From positions 744,001 to 808,000 of the forward strand of contig NZ_JAROCG010000001.1 in NCBI RefSeq assembly GCF_030433645.1: DNA of 64,000 nt, written 5' to 3'. Source of the DNA: Arthrobacter burdickii (GTDB taxonomy: Bacteria; Actinomycetota; Actinomycetes; Actinomycetales; Micrococcaceae). Both the position numbers and the translations under genes were made by a program. Below are positions 21,205-29,802 of the stretch, in pieces. The notes beneath the pieces are model-generated. The model searched no databases, was not told where the DNA came from, and was given only the letters and a program-made list of their open reading frames with translations. Position 1 is the stretch's first letter. Each line of letters opens with the position of its first letter.

Positions 21205-22533
21205 ATGAGTGACGAACCCCTGGTGAGGGAGACCGCGGAACGGACGGCCGCGGTCTCCTTCAGCGAACTCAATGCACGCCGCCTGGGTCCCATCCGGCGG
21301 TTCTTCCGCAGGTATCCGCGGGCCATGGACGCCGTCGTCATCCTCGCGTTCCTCATCGCAGTCTTCCCCAACGCGCTGTTGATGATCATCGGAAGCGGCA
21401 AATGGCTGGCCCTGCCCGCCGTGGCCCTGGCTGCCGGGGCACTGGTGTTCCGTCGTGACCGGCCACTACTCGTCCTGGCCTTTCTCGCACTCCTGGATCC
21501 ACCGGCCAGCTTCCTCACAGAGGGTGCGGGCAGCGTCGGGGTGGGGACGATGATCGCCCTGTACACGGTTGCAGCGACCTACCCGCTGAAGAAGACCCTG
21601 ATAGCAGCCGCCGCAGCCATTGTGTTGTCCGTCGGAGCGCTTTTCCTCATCCCGCCCGCGATGTTCGCCGAAGCGCCCGGTGTGGTCTGGCTCCTCAGCG
21701 GCTTCGTCGTCATGTTCCTCGCCGTGGCGGTGGGCGTCGGGGTCACGGTGCGGCGCGACCGCGAACACGAGAGCGAGTTGCGTGAGTGGGCGGCGCGGAA
21801 CGCCGAGCTCGCATCGGCGGGGGAGCGGAACCGCATCGCACGCGAGATGCACGACGTCGTCGCACACTCGCTCACGGTGATGGTTGCCCTCTCGGACGGC
21901 GCCGCCGTCGTGATGAAGCGGGACCCGGACCGCGCCGTCGCTGTGCTCCGTGAACTGTCGGGCGCCGGACGCACCGCCATCGCCGACATGCGGCGCGTCC
22001 TCGGGGTACTTCGCGCGGAAGCCGGCACGGACTCGCTCGAACCCCTGCCGGCGTCGAGTTCGCTGGCGCAGCTCCTCGACGGCTTCCGCGCCGCGGGCCT
22101 ACCGCTGCGGGTGACCACCAGTGGGCCTAGGCTGCCCGACGATCCAGCTTTCCAGCTCACCGTGTACCGGATTCTGCAGGAGTCACTGACGAACGTCCTG
22201 CGGTACGGCAAGGGGGTTACGCTGGTCGACATCTCGATCGTCAGGACGGGCGACTGCGTGTCCCTGCGCGTCGCCGACGACGGCCGGGGCGCCATGGGTC
22301 CGGTGGTGTCACTCGGATCGGGGCAGGGCATCGCGGGCATGCGGGAGCGCGCCGCCATCTACGCGGGCTCGGTCGAATGCGGCAACCGTCCCTCGGGCGG
22401 CTGGACCGTCGACGTGCAACTGACCGTGCCCGACGCCCACGGCGAAGCGGGCAACCAACGGGGGAAGGACAAGGATGACCACGCACAGCATGTCTGGCAC
22501 GCCGGGCACGCCCATCAGGGTCCTGCTCGCTGA
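21205..22533 (+). CDS. Sensor histidine kinase, NarL/DesK type
   Basis: The 442-residue protein has about five or six transmembrane helices in residues 40-182 with no large outer loop, so it probably senses signals in the membrane. The HisKA_3 dimerisation box is ERNRIAREMHDVVAHSLTVM, with the phosphorylated histidine at residue 216. The ATPase domain ends with DDGRGAMG and GQGIAGMRERAAIYAG. It would phosphorylate the LuxR-type regulator whose gene overlaps its 3' end by 59 bases. It is the third gene of the ABC operon. Confidence 0.95.
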   Translation: MSDEPLVRETAERTAAVSFSELNARRLGPIRRFFRRYPRAMDAVVILAFLIAVFPNALLMIIGSGKWLALPAVALAAGALVFRRDRPLLVLAFLALLDPPASFLTEGAGSVGVGTMIALYTVAATYPLKKTLIAAAAAIVLSVGALFLIPPAMFAEAPGVVWLLSGFVVMFLAVAVGVGVTVRRDREHESELREWAARNAELASAGERNRIAREMHDVVAHSLTVMVALSDGAAVVMKRDPDRAVAVLRELSGAGRTAIADMRRVLGVLRAEAGTDSLEPLPASSSLAQLLDGFRAAGLPLRVTTSGPRLPDDPAFQLTVYRILQESLTNVLRYGKGVTLVDISIVRTGDCVSLRVADDGRGAMGPVVSLGSGQGIAGMRERAAIYAGSVECGNRPSGGWTVDVQLTVPDAHGEAGNQRGKDKDDHAQHVWHAGHAHQGPAR

Positions 22534-23182
22534 CGATCAACCACTGCTGCGGATGGGCTTCCGGCTCATCCTCGAGGGCGAGCCGGACCTGGTGATCGCC
22601 GGGGAGGCATCGACGGGCAGTGAGGCAATCCGGCTTGCCACGGAACTGTCACCCGACGTCGTGCTGATGGATGTGCGGATGCCGCAGGGCGACGGGATCG
22701 AGGCCACACGTCGGATCACAGCGTCGGGTTCACATGCGCGCATCATCATCCTGACCACCTTCGACCTCGACGAATACGCGTTCTCAGGGCTGCAGGCGGG
22801 CGCCTCGGCGTTCCTGCTGAAGGACGTGGCGCCCGAGGACCTGGTGCACGCGGTGCGGGTGGTCGCCAGCGGCGATGCCGTCGTCGCCCCGCGCGTCACC
22901 CAGCGGCTGCTGGAGACCTACGTCCGGTCGCTGCCGCCCGCGCACGCGGCGATGGTGCCGGACCGGCGGCTGGACGGGCTGACCCCGAGGGAACGCGAAG
23001 TCCTCGAAGCCATCGCCGAGGGTCTCTCGAATGCCGAACTCGCCGCTCGGTTTTTCCTCTCGGAAGCGACCATCAAGACGCACGTCCGGCGGATCCTCAC
23101 CAAGCTGGACCTGCGCGACCGCGTGCAGGCCGTGGTGTACGCCTACGAGAACGGGATCGTGGTGCCGGGGCCGGCGCACTGA
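22475..23182 (+). CDS. LuxR/NarL-family response regulator
   Basis: The 235-residue protein has a receiver domain with the acidic pair LADDQ, the phosphoacceptor Asp66 in VLMDVRMPQGDG and the conserved Lys in FLLKDVAPEDL. The C-terminal LuxR HTH reads LTPREREVLEAIAEGLSNAE with SEATIKTHVRRILTKL. Two ATG codons (22475 and 22490) are possible starts. The first overlaps the kinase gene by 59 bases, the second by 44. It is the last gene of the ABC/two-component operon, ended by the strong hairpin at 23309. Confidence 0.95.
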   Translation: MTTHSMSGTPGTPIRVLLADDQPLLRMGFRLILEGEPDLVIAGEASTGSEAIRLATELSPDVVLMDVRMPQGDGIEATRRITASGSHARIIILTTFDLDEYAFSGLQAGASAFLLKDVAPEDLVHAVRVVASGDAVVAPRVTQRLLETYVRSLPPAHAAMVPDRRLDGLTPREREVLEAIAEGLSNAELAARFFLSEATIKTHVRRILTKLDLRDRVQAVVYAYENGIVVPGPAH

Positions 23183-23308
23183 CGCCCCTTCAGGACCTGC
23201 GAACCGCGCCGGTAGGGGAACCGGTCCCCGGGCGTACCCTCGGAGCCGCGGAATGTGCCTCCCGTCCGGCTCAGGGACGAGCCCTGGGCGGACCATGTTC
23301 AACGGACT

Positions 23309-23351
23309 GGGGCCCGGGTGGACACCTGTGCAAGGCGTCCACCCGGGCCCC
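23309..23351. terminator. Bidirectional terminator hairpin
   Basis: A perfect 15-bp stem (23309-23323 with 23337-23351) around a 13-base loop is followed by gggtttgttt. It lies between the convergent LuxR-type regulator gene and the coiled-coil protein gene and can end both transcripts. Confidence 0.85.
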
Positions 23352-23381
23352 GGGTTTGTTTCTGCTGTCGGAGACGGGCGA

Positions 23382-25715
23382 TCAGGCTACGCAACCGCCC
23401 AGGGCGATCTGTCCGTCGATGGCCTTGATCTGGTTCTGGACGGCACCGAGCTTGTCTTCCAGCACGATGACCGATGCAGTCTGGGCGGCGATGGCTTCCT
23501 TGTTCGTCTTCTTCTGCGCTTTGAGGGTGCGCAGAACCGCCTGCGCGTCCGTGACCTGCTTGTCGAGGGCGGTGAGTTGGGCCTGCAGGGTCTTGAGCGC
23601 GGCTTCCGTCGCACTGATGTCCGCATTCACTTTGGTCAGCTGGTCAAGCAGCGGGGCCACCTGGTTCTGAACGGACAGGATCTCGGCCTCCTTGGCGGTG
23701 ATCTGGCCGTTGAGCCCCGTAAGCGACGCCACGAGCTTGTCGATGTCGGCATTGAGCTTCGTGATGTCGGCCTGCTTGGTGGTGACAGCAGAGGCGGCAT
23801 TGTCAGCTGCGGCCTGCAGCAGGGGCAGCCGCTCCGTCAGGCCCGTGAGCTCGGCCTTCTTCGCGTCGACGGCCTTCGATGCATCAGCAGACGCGACTTG
23901 GGCTTTGACCAGGTCTCCCCGCAGTCCTTCGAGAAGCACCTTCTGTGCCTCGATGGCTTTCTCGGCTTCGGCGACACCCTCTGTCAGATTCGGAAGGTCG
24001 GCCACAAGGCCGGCAACTACCTTCTCCTGCGCGGTCACTTCAGCGGCGGCGGCAGTTGCGGTGTTCTGGAGCGCCGGAAGCTGGCCCTGCAGGGTGGTCA
24101 GTTCGCCCTGCTTCGCAGACACCGCTGCGTTAGCATTGCTCAGTGCCGTTGTCAGGGCGGGAAGCTGGCCCTGGAGGGTCTTGATCTCGGCGTCCTTGGT
24201 GGCAACCGACGCGTTCGCGGCAGTCAGCGCATCCTGCAGCGGGGCTGCCTGCTTCTGGAGGGCGCTGCTCTCACCCTGCTTGGCGAGCAGCTGGGCATTG
24301 AGATCTGTGACCCGATTCTGGAGGGGGGCGAGTTCGCCCTGCAGCGCGAAGATTGCAGCCTTCTTGTCGGTGATCTGCCCGTTGATCGTGGTGAGCTCAG
24401 TCTGCTTTGCATCACGCTTGGCTATCAGATCCCGCTTCAACTGGGAGTTGCCGTTGATGGCGTTGATCTGAGTGTTAAGGGCGGCAATTTCGTCGAGCAG
24501 CGTTGTCCTTCGGGCTTGGAGCGCATCGAGCTCGTCCTGTGCCTTCTTCACTTCGGCCTGCTTTGCCGAGACCGCAGCCTTTGCGGCGGTGATGTCCTTC
24601 TGCAGCTGGGTGATTGCCGCGTTCACCGAGGTGATGGCTGCGGTGTTCGCTGCGACGGCATCTGCTGCCTTCTTGGCGTCACCCTGGAGCCTGACGAGTT
24701 CAGTCTTCGCTGTCTCGATCGCCGTGTTCTTGGCGGTCACCGCGTCAGCAGCCGTCTTCGCGACACCCTGGAGCCTGACGAGCTCGGTCTTAGCTGTCTC
24801 GATCGCCGTGTTCTTGGCGGTCACCGCGTCAGCAGCCGTCTTCGCCACACCTTGGAGCGTGACGAGCTCGGTCTTCGCTGTCTCGATCGCCGTGTTCTGC
24901 GCGTCGAGGACATCCTGGGCCGCGGTGCCGGAGTTAACCAGTCGCTCGAGTTCGGCCTCGGCGTCGGTGACTGCCTGCGTTCCGGCAGCTACTGCGTCGG
25001 CCGCCTTCTGTGCGGTTGCTGCAAGTGAGGTGAGTTCACCCTCGGCTGTGGCGATTGCTGCGTTCTGGCCGGCGAGTTCGCCGGCGGCCTGCGCGGCGAC
25101 GGACTTGAGTTCAGCGAGCTCCTTGTCCGCAGTGGCCAGTGCTTCCTGGTTGGTTGTCAGATCGGCGGCCACGGCTGCGGCCTGATCCTGGAGGGCCGTC
25201 GAGGCGTTCTGCGCGGCGGTGAGCTGCTCCTGGAGGGGAGCCAGTTCGGCCGTCTTGGCTTCCTGCTGAGTTACGAGATCCGCCAGGGCCGTTTTCGCCG
25301 TGGCGATCGCAGTTGTGGTGCTTGCCTGCTGTGCGGTGACGGTCGCGAGGTCCGCGGCGGCAGTCTTTATCTCGCCATTGAGTAGGACATTCTTGGCCTC
25401 GAGGTCGGCGATTGCCTTGTCCGCCGCAGCGATCTCCGACGTGAGAGTGGCGGCCCTCGCCTCAAGGGTTGCACGTTCGGCCTGCAGCTTGGTGATGACT
25501 TCGGCGTTCTTGCGGGCGGCGGCCTTGAGGAGGTTCTCCTGGACGGTTCCACGGTGCGCGAGCTGGTTCGTTACACCGTTGCAGATGCCCGACACAGGGG
25601 CGGTCTCGGCCGACGCCTGCGGGGCGAGGACCAGCATGCTGGTCAGGACTCCCGGCAGGATGACTGCGCTTGCAACGCGACGGATAAGGACGGATTTCGC
25701 GTTGTTGACGCGCAC
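23382..25715 (-). CDS. Secreted giant coiled-coil protein with two terminal cysteines
   Basis: The 777-residue protein starts with a signal peptide (basic start, VASAVILPGVL core, cleavage near Ala-Ser-Ala at about 34-36). Nearly all of the rest (about 60-765) is heptad-rich helix made of Ala, Thr, Leu, Lys, Glu and Gln, without Trp or Tyr and with one Phe. I find only two cysteines: Cys45 (GICNGV) and Cys775 (LGGCVA), at opposite ends of the helical region. Three near-identical 28-residue repeats (AIETAKTELVRLQG type) lie at about 270-345. No sortase signal or membrane anchor is present. The family is not recognised. A structural role at the cell surface is likely but unproven. Confidence 0.85.
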   Translation of the reverse strand: MRVNNAKSVLIRRVASAVILPGVLTSMLVLAPQASAETAPVSGICNGVTNQLAHRGTVQENLLKAAARKNAEVITKLQAERATLEARAATLTSEIAAADKAIADLEAKNVLLNGEIKTAAADLATVTAQQASTTTAIATAKTALADLVTQQEAKTAELAPLQEQLTAAQNASTALQDQAAAVAADLTTNQEALATADKELAELKSVAAQAAGELAGQNAAIATAEGELTSLAATAQKAADAVAAGTQAVTDAEAELERLVNSGTAAQDVLDAQNTAIETAKTELVTLQGVAKTAADAVTAKNTAIETAKTELVRLQGVAKTAADAVTAKNTAIETAKTELVRLQGDAKKAADAVAANTAAITSVNAAITQLQKDITAAKAAVSAKQAEVKKAQDELDALQARRTTLLDEIAALNTQINAINGNSQLKRDLIAKRDAKQTELTTINGQITDKKAAIFALQGELAPLQNRVTDLNAQLLAKQGESSALQKQAAPLQDALTAANASVATKDAEIKTLQGQLPALTTALSNANAAVSAKQGELTTLQGQLPALQNTATAAAAEVTAQEKVVAGLVADLPNLTEGVAEAEKAIEAQKVLLEGLRGDLVKAQVASADASKAVDAKKAELTGLTERLPLLQAAADNAASAVTTKQADITKLNADIDKLVASLTGLNGQITAKEAEILSVQNQVAPLLDQLTKVNADISATEAALKTLQAQLTALDKQVTDAQAVLRTLKAQKKTNKEAIAAQTASVIVLEDKLGAVQNQIKAIDGQIALGGCVA
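24693..24900 (-). repeat. 84-bp tandem repeats inside the coiled-coil gene
   Basis: Units begin with gacgag at 24693, 24777 and 24861. The first two are 84 bp each and the third is broken off after about 40 bp. Copies differ at only a few bases. They encode the 28-residue (four-heptad) repeat, so gain or loss of a unit would keep both frame and heptad phase. Confidence 0.85.
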
Positions 25716-25955
25716 GGCTACTCCTGGAGACCTAAGGGGAATGTCGAGGTGACGTCCAGAAATCTACGGGGATTAGTTGCGCGGAGACACAGTATCCGTT
25801 ACTCGACCTTCCTATCTGATACTTGTTTTCCATACCGTTTCCTACGTGGTCCCGCATGATCCCTGCAGTAAGGGGTATGGGTGGACAGGCCGCAGGCATG
25901 GAACGGCACGGTGATCCGCCGGGGTGCCGTAACGCGGGTCTGGTTGAATCAGGGG

Positions 25956-27233
25956 ATGAGCACTCCAGCGCACATCCAGGACCTCGGCGCCTACGTAGCG
26001 GCGTCCCCGTCGAGCTTCCACGCCGTGGCAGACGCTGGGCGGCGGCTCGCCGCCGCGGGATTCCGCGAGTTGGCGGAGCAGGACGCCTGGGAGGGCGGTG
26101 CGGGTCGCTTCTACGTCATCCGTGACGGCGCGCTGATCGCGTGGTCCGTTCCCGACAATGCCGGCCCCACGACGGCGTTCCACATCCTCGGCGCCCACAC
26201 CGATTCGCCGTCGTTCAAGCTCAAACCCAAACCCACCACCGGCAAGTACGGCTGGCTGCAGGCCGGCGTCGAGGTCTACGGGGGGCCGCTGCTGAATTCC
26301 TGGCTCGACCGGGAACTCGCGCTCGCAGGCCGCCTGACGCTGCACGATGGCAGCGAACACCTGGTGTCCACCGGGCCGCTGCTGCGTTTCCCGCAGCTCG
26401 CCATCCACCTGGACCGCGCGGTGAACGACGGCCTGGCACTGGACAAGCAGCGCCACATGAACCCGGTCTGGGGCCTCGGCAACCCCGCGGACGCGGACCT
26501 CCTCGGACTGCTCGCCGCCAGTGCCGGTGTGAATCCGGGCGAGATCGGCGGGTTCGACGTCGTCGTCGCCGACACCCAGGAACCGCGCGTCTTCGGCGCA
26601 CAGGACGAGTTCTTCGCTTCCGGGCGGCTCGACAACCTCTCGTCCGTGCATGCCGGGCTCACGGCGCTGATCGACGCTGCCGGCGGTCCTGCCGACGGGC
26701 CGATCGCGGTCCTCGCGGCTTTCGACCACGAGGAGGTGGGCAGCGGATCCCGCTCCGGTGCCAGCGGACCCTTCCTCGAGGACATGCTGCTGCGCATCTC
26801 GCTCGGCCTCGGGGCCGGGACGGAGGAGCGCCTGCGAGCCCTGTCGTCGTCGTTCTGCGTATCGGCCGATGCCGGCCACGCCGTCCACCCCAACTATGCG
26901 GAGCGGCACGATCCGGTGAACCTGCCGGTGCTCAACGGCGGACCGCTACTCAAGATCAACGCCAACCAGCGCTACACCACCGACGCGCCGGGTGCCGCCT
27001 TCTGGGCTGCACTGTGCCGCAGCAGCGGCGTGCCCTACCAGGAGTTCGTCTCCAACAACGGGATGCCGTGCGGTTCCACCATCGGTCCGCTGACGGCCAC
27101 GCGCCTCGGCATCCGCACGGTCGACGTCGGGACTCCGCTGCTGTCGATGCACTCGGCGCGTGAACTATGCGGCGTCGAGGACCCAGGGCACCTCGCGACG
27201 GCCACCACCGCGTTCTTCCGCGGCGGGCGGTAG
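25956..27233 (+). CDS. apeB: M18 family aminopeptidase
   Basis: The frame is open from 25881, but ATG at 25956 after caggggatg gives the normal M18 start (425 residues). Zinc-site motifs are visible: GAHTDSPSFKLKP (His, Asp), FDHEEVGSGS (catalytic Glu and zinc Glu), ADAGHAVHPNY and the C-terminal STIGPLTATRLGI with LLSMHSARE. M18 enzymes are cytoplasmic dodecameric aminopeptidases preferring acidic or neutral N-terminal residues. The gene stands alone between the coiled-coil gene (divergent) and the rpsF operon. Confidence 0.95.
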   Translation: MSTPAHIQDLGAYVAASPSSFHAVADAGRRLAAAGFRELAEQDAWEGGAGRFYVIRDGALIAWSVPDNAGPTTAFHILGAHTDSPSFKLKPKPTTGKYGWLQAGVEVYGGPLLNSWLDRELALAGRLTLHDGSEHLVSTGPLLRFPQLAIHLDRAVNDGLALDKQRHMNPVWGLGNPADADLLGLLAASAGVNPGEIGGFDVVVADTQEPRVFGAQDEFFASGRLDNLSSVHAGLTALIDAAGGPADGPIAVLAAFDHEEVGSGSRSGASGPFLEDMLLRISLGLGAGTEERLRALSSSFCVSADAGHAVHPNYAERHDPVNLPVLNGGPLLKINANQRYTTDAPGAAFWAALCRSSGVPYQEFVSNNGMPCGSTIGPLTATRLGIRTVDVGTPLLSMHSARELCGVEDPGHLATATTAFFRGGR

Positions 27234-27310
27234 GCCCAGACCGGCACGGTCCACACGAGTTCGTCGACGGTCAATCGTCCGGTAACATTGATACGTCTGT
27301 GCCAGAGCCG

Positions 27311-27332
27311 GTCTGCGGTAAATACCGCGGAC
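27311..27332 (+). promoter_or_regulatory. Leader hairpin of the rpsF operon
   Basis: A 10-pair stem (27311-27320 with 27323-27332, one T-G wobble) lies 79 bases before rpsF in a leader that also contains ggccggaccaacg. The S6-S18 protein complex is known to bind a structured element in rpsF leaders of many bacteria. This hairpin may be part of such an autoregulatory site, but I cannot confirm the conserved loop. Confidence 0.35.
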
Positions 27333-27410
27333 GGCGGCCGGACCAACGCTAAAGAACCTCCTGTTGCGGAAAGACCGCGACCGTTCAGCCCAGAGGAGGT
27401 GGGTTCACAC

Positions 27411-27716
27411 ATGCGTGCATATGAATTGATGGTAATCATCGACCCCGACGTCGAGGAACGCTCCATCGACCCAACACTTGAGAAGTTCCTGAATGTCGTC
27501 CGCAATGGCGGCGGCACCGTGGACAAGGTGGATATCTGGGGACGTCGGCGCCTTGCGTACGAGATCCAGAAGAAGACCGAGGGCATCTACGCCGTCGTCA
27601 ACTTCACCGCGACCCCGGCCGTGGCTTCCGAGCTCGACCGCCAGCTGAGCCTCAACGAGACGATCATGCGCACCAAGATCATCCGCCCCGAGGAGCAGAA
27701 GGTTTCCGCCGAATAA
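27411..27716 (+). CDS. rpsF: Ribosomal protein bS6
   Basis: The 101-residue protein starts [17 protein letters not shown] and continues with the [16 protein letters not shown] block, both diagnostic of S6. The frame is open upstream to 27288, but the gaggaggt ribosome-binding site eight bases before the ATG at 27411 fixes the start. It binds 16S rRNA with S18, encoded two genes downstream. It is the first gene of rpsF-ssb-rpsR-rplI. Confidence 0.97.
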   Translation: MRAYELMVIIDPDVEERSIDPTLEKFLNVVRNGGGTVDKVDIWGRRRLAYEIQKKTEGIYAVVNFTATPAVASELDRQLSLNETIMRTKIIRPEEQKVSAE

Positions 27717-27776
27717 TTTCGGCAGATCCCTCATCCATCCACCCCGCTCCCGCGGGTAGGAACTCAAGGAGGCACC

Positions 27777-28334
27777 ATGGCAGGCGAAACAGTCATCACG
27801 GTGATCGGCAACCTCACCAACGACCCCGAATTGCGGTTCACGCCGTCGGGATCGGCGGTTGCCAACTTCACCATCGCGTCCACTCCTCGCACCTTCGATC
27901 GCCAGACCAATGACTGGAAGGACGGCGAAACGCTGTTCCTCCGTGCGTCGGTGTGGCGTGAGGCTGCGGAGAACGTTGCCGAGACCCTGACCAAGGGAAC
28001 CCGCGTGGTTGCCCAGGGCCGTCTCAAGTCGCGTTCGTACGACACCAAAGAGGGCGAGAAGCGCACCGTCATGGAGCTCGAGGTGGACGAGATCGGTCCA
28101 TCCCTGCGCTATGCGTCGGCGAAGGTCACGCGTACCCAGCGCTCAGGCGGCGGGAACGGCGGCGGCTTCGGCGGCAACTCGGGTGGAAACTCCGGTGGCA
28201 ATAGTTCGAACTCCGGTTCGGGCTGGGGCGGCGGACAGCCGGCCCAGCAGCCTGCGGAAGACCCCTGGGGTGCTCCCTCGGGTGGCAACTCGCAGGGCTG
28301 GGGCAACGGCCCCGACTCCGAGCCTCCCTTCTAG
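27777..28334 (+). CDS. ssb: Single-stranded DNA-binding protein
   Basis: The 185-residue protein has an OB-fold N-terminal domain (about 1-110; [20 protein letters not shown] and [10 protein letters not shown]), a Gly/Ser/Asn-rich flexible linker (about 120-170) and the acidic-hydrophobic tip DSEPPF that recruits partner proteins. The ATG follows an aaggaggc site. It lies between rpsF and rpsR as in other actinobacteria, so it is co-expressed with ribosomal proteins. Confidence 0.97.
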   Translation: MAGETVITVIGNLTNDPELRFTPSGSAVANFTIASTPRTFDRQTNDWKDGETLFLRASVWREAAENVAETLTKGTRVVAQGRLKSRSYDTKEGEKRTVMELEVDEIGPSLRYASAKVTRTQRSGGGNGGGFGGNSGGNSGGNSSNSGSGWGGGQPAQQPAEDPWGAPSGGNSQGWGNGPDSEPPF

Positions 28335-28440
28335 GTAGCAGGTTCCGTTCCCGGAACCCCTGCCGCAGTTCCGCAAGGAACTGGTACTTCCCATCCCGCA
28401 GAATCGTTCTGCGGGCTCCAACAGAAAAAGGAGCACCACG

Positions 28441-28680
28441 ATGGCTAAGGCTGAACTCCGTAAGCCCAAACCAAAGTCCAACCCCTTGAAGGCCGCTGAC
28501 GTCACCGTCATCGACTACAAGGACGTAGCCCTGCTGCGTAAGTTCATTTCCGATCGCGGAAAGATCCGTGCCCGTCGCGTCACCGGTGTGACCGTGCAGG
28601 AGCAGCGCAAGATCGCCCAGGCAATCAAGAACGCCCGCGAAGTTGCACTCCTGCCGTACTCCGGCGCTGGCCGCGGCTAG
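28441..28680 (+). CDS. rpsR: Ribosomal protein bS18
   Basis: The 79-residue basic protein contains [18 protein letters not shown] and [20 protein letters not shown], the bS18 signature. It lacks the zinc-binding cysteines of C-plus S18 copies, so it is a C-minus type. It pairs with bS6 in the small subunit platform. The gene is 17 bases before rplI. Confidence 0.97.
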   Translation: MAKAELRKPKPKSNPLKAADVTVIDYKDVALLRKFISDRGKIRARRVTGVTVQEQRKIAQAIKNAREVALLPYSGAGRG

Positions 28681-28697
28681 GGAAAGGGACACACACC

Positions 28698-29147
28698 ATG
28701 TCGAAGCTCATTCTGACCCAGGAAGTCACCGGACTCGGTGCCGCAGGCGACGTCGTCGAGGTGAAGAACGGTTACGCACGTAACTACCTTCTGCCCCGCG
28801 GTTTCGCCCTGATGTGGAGCAAGGGTGGCGAGAAGCAGGTCGATTCGATCAAGGCTGCCCGCTCCGCCCGCGAGCACGCATCGCTCGAGGACGCCCAGCG
28901 CCAGGCCGCCGCACTGTCGGCGAAGCCCGTCACCCTGACTGTCAAGGCGGGTGGCTCCGGCCGCCTGTTCGGCACCGTCAAGGCCGACGACGTCGCGAAG
29001 GCCGTCGAGGCCGCAGGCCTCGGCAAGATCGACAAGCGCAAGGTCGAACTGCCGGCTCACATCAAGTCGGTCGGTTCGTACCAGGCCAACGTCCGTCTGC
29101 ACGAGGACGTAGCAGCAGTCATCGATCTGGACGTCGTCGCCAGCTGA
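28698..29147 (+). CDS. rplI: Ribosomal protein bL9
   Basis: The 149-residue protein has the L9 N-terminal domain ([20 protein letters not shown] and [13 protein letters not shown]), a long connecting helix and the C-terminal domain ([20 protein letters not shown]). It binds 23S rRNA at the base of the L1 stalk. It is the last gene of the rpsF operon; a terminator hairpin follows 27 bases after the stop. Confidence 0.97.
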   Translation: MSKLILTQEVTGLGAAGDVVEVKNGYARNYLLPRGFALMWSKGGEKQVDSIKAARSAREHASLEDAQRQAAALSAKPVTLTVKAGGSGRLFGTVKADDVAKAVEAAGLGKIDKRKVELPAHIKSVGSYQANVRLHEDVAAVIDLDVVAS

Positions 29148-29174
29148 CAAGCCGGCAGCGAGACCAGGTTCACC

Positions 29175-29204
29175 AGGAAGCCTCCGCGGAAGCGGGGGCT
29201 TCCT
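29175..29204 (+). terminator. Terminator of the rpsF-rplI operon
   Basis: A 13-pair stem (29175-29187 with 29192-29204, one G-T wobble) with a GGAA tetraloop is followed by gtgttt. It lies just after rplI, so dnaB has its own promoter. Confidence 0.8.
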
Positions 29205-29452
29205 GTGTTTAACGCGTCACCGTCCCTCCCGGGCTCGTCAACGCAAACCTTTCCCTGAAAGTACGCACGGGAAGTCCGCCGGCAGGTACATGTCCCGCAG
29301 CGACTTCTTTCGGCATCTCCGGGAGGTCCTGGGTACCGGGAACTGCATATCGCCTAGTCCTGCCCCTACGCCCGTGGCACGCCGGGCTGGAACCGTATGG
29401 AGGGGTGGGGATATGTGCCCCCCGAGGGCACATGGAAGCGCCTTTTCGCTGG
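29205..29452. other. Intergenic stretch without a convincing gene
   Basis: No frame in these 248 bases looks coding: codon bias is poor and no family is recognisable. An 8-bp inverted repeat (atgtgccc, 29413-29420, with gggcacat, 29426-29433) lies in it. A structured RNA or regulatory leader is possible but not shown. It is part of a roughly 600-base gap between rplI and dnaB. Confidence 0.6.
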
Positions 29453-29635
29453 TTGTCAACAGAGCACCTGTGGACGGAGGGGCGTGGAAATTAGTTTGAG
29501 TCCACAGCCGGGGGATAACGTTTCCGCAGGTCAGAGCCCTGTTGGGGCCAGAACAATTTCTTTGTCCACAGGGTTGTCCCCATCCTGTGCACAAGAGATG
29601 GCACGTAATCCACAGCTTATTTCCACTTACCCACA
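29453..29635. promoter_or_regulatory. Cluster of DnaA-box-like 9-mers upstream of dnaB
   Basis: A perfect actinobacterial DnaA box, TTGTCCACA, lies at 29562-29570 and TTGTGCACA lies on the minus strand of 29586-29594. One-mismatch relatives are TTGTCAACA (29453-29461), TTGTCCCCA (29574-29582), TAATCCACA (29606-29614) and TTACCCACA (29627-29635). Further tccacag cores lie at 29468-29475 (minus strand) and 29501-29507. This density in about 180 non-coding bases is far above background. DnaA control of dnaB, or DnaA titration, is the likely meaning. Confidence 0.6.
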
Positions 29636-29802
29636 CCCCCTGTTGGCACAGCGCTTGGTGCCCTCCGGGAAGAGGTCTAGCGTTGCTGGAGATTCCCAAT
29701 AGTGAGGGTGGAGAGTGATAGGCCTGACCTGTCAGACCCGTCCCGGGTTTCCGGCGGACGCCTCGGCGACTGCCGCTTCGACAGCAGGAGAAAGGCCCTA
29801 CA

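Noticed and set aside
29290-29499. 69-codon open frame between rplI and dnaB
   Set aside because: Residue order and codon bias look random, no ribosome-binding site is seen, and other frames of similar length overlap it.
29453-29635. DnaA-box cluster as the chromosomal origin
   Set aside because: No dnaA, dnaN, recF, parAB or rpmH gene is in the window and no AT-rich unwinding stretch is clear. An accessory or regulatory role is more likely.
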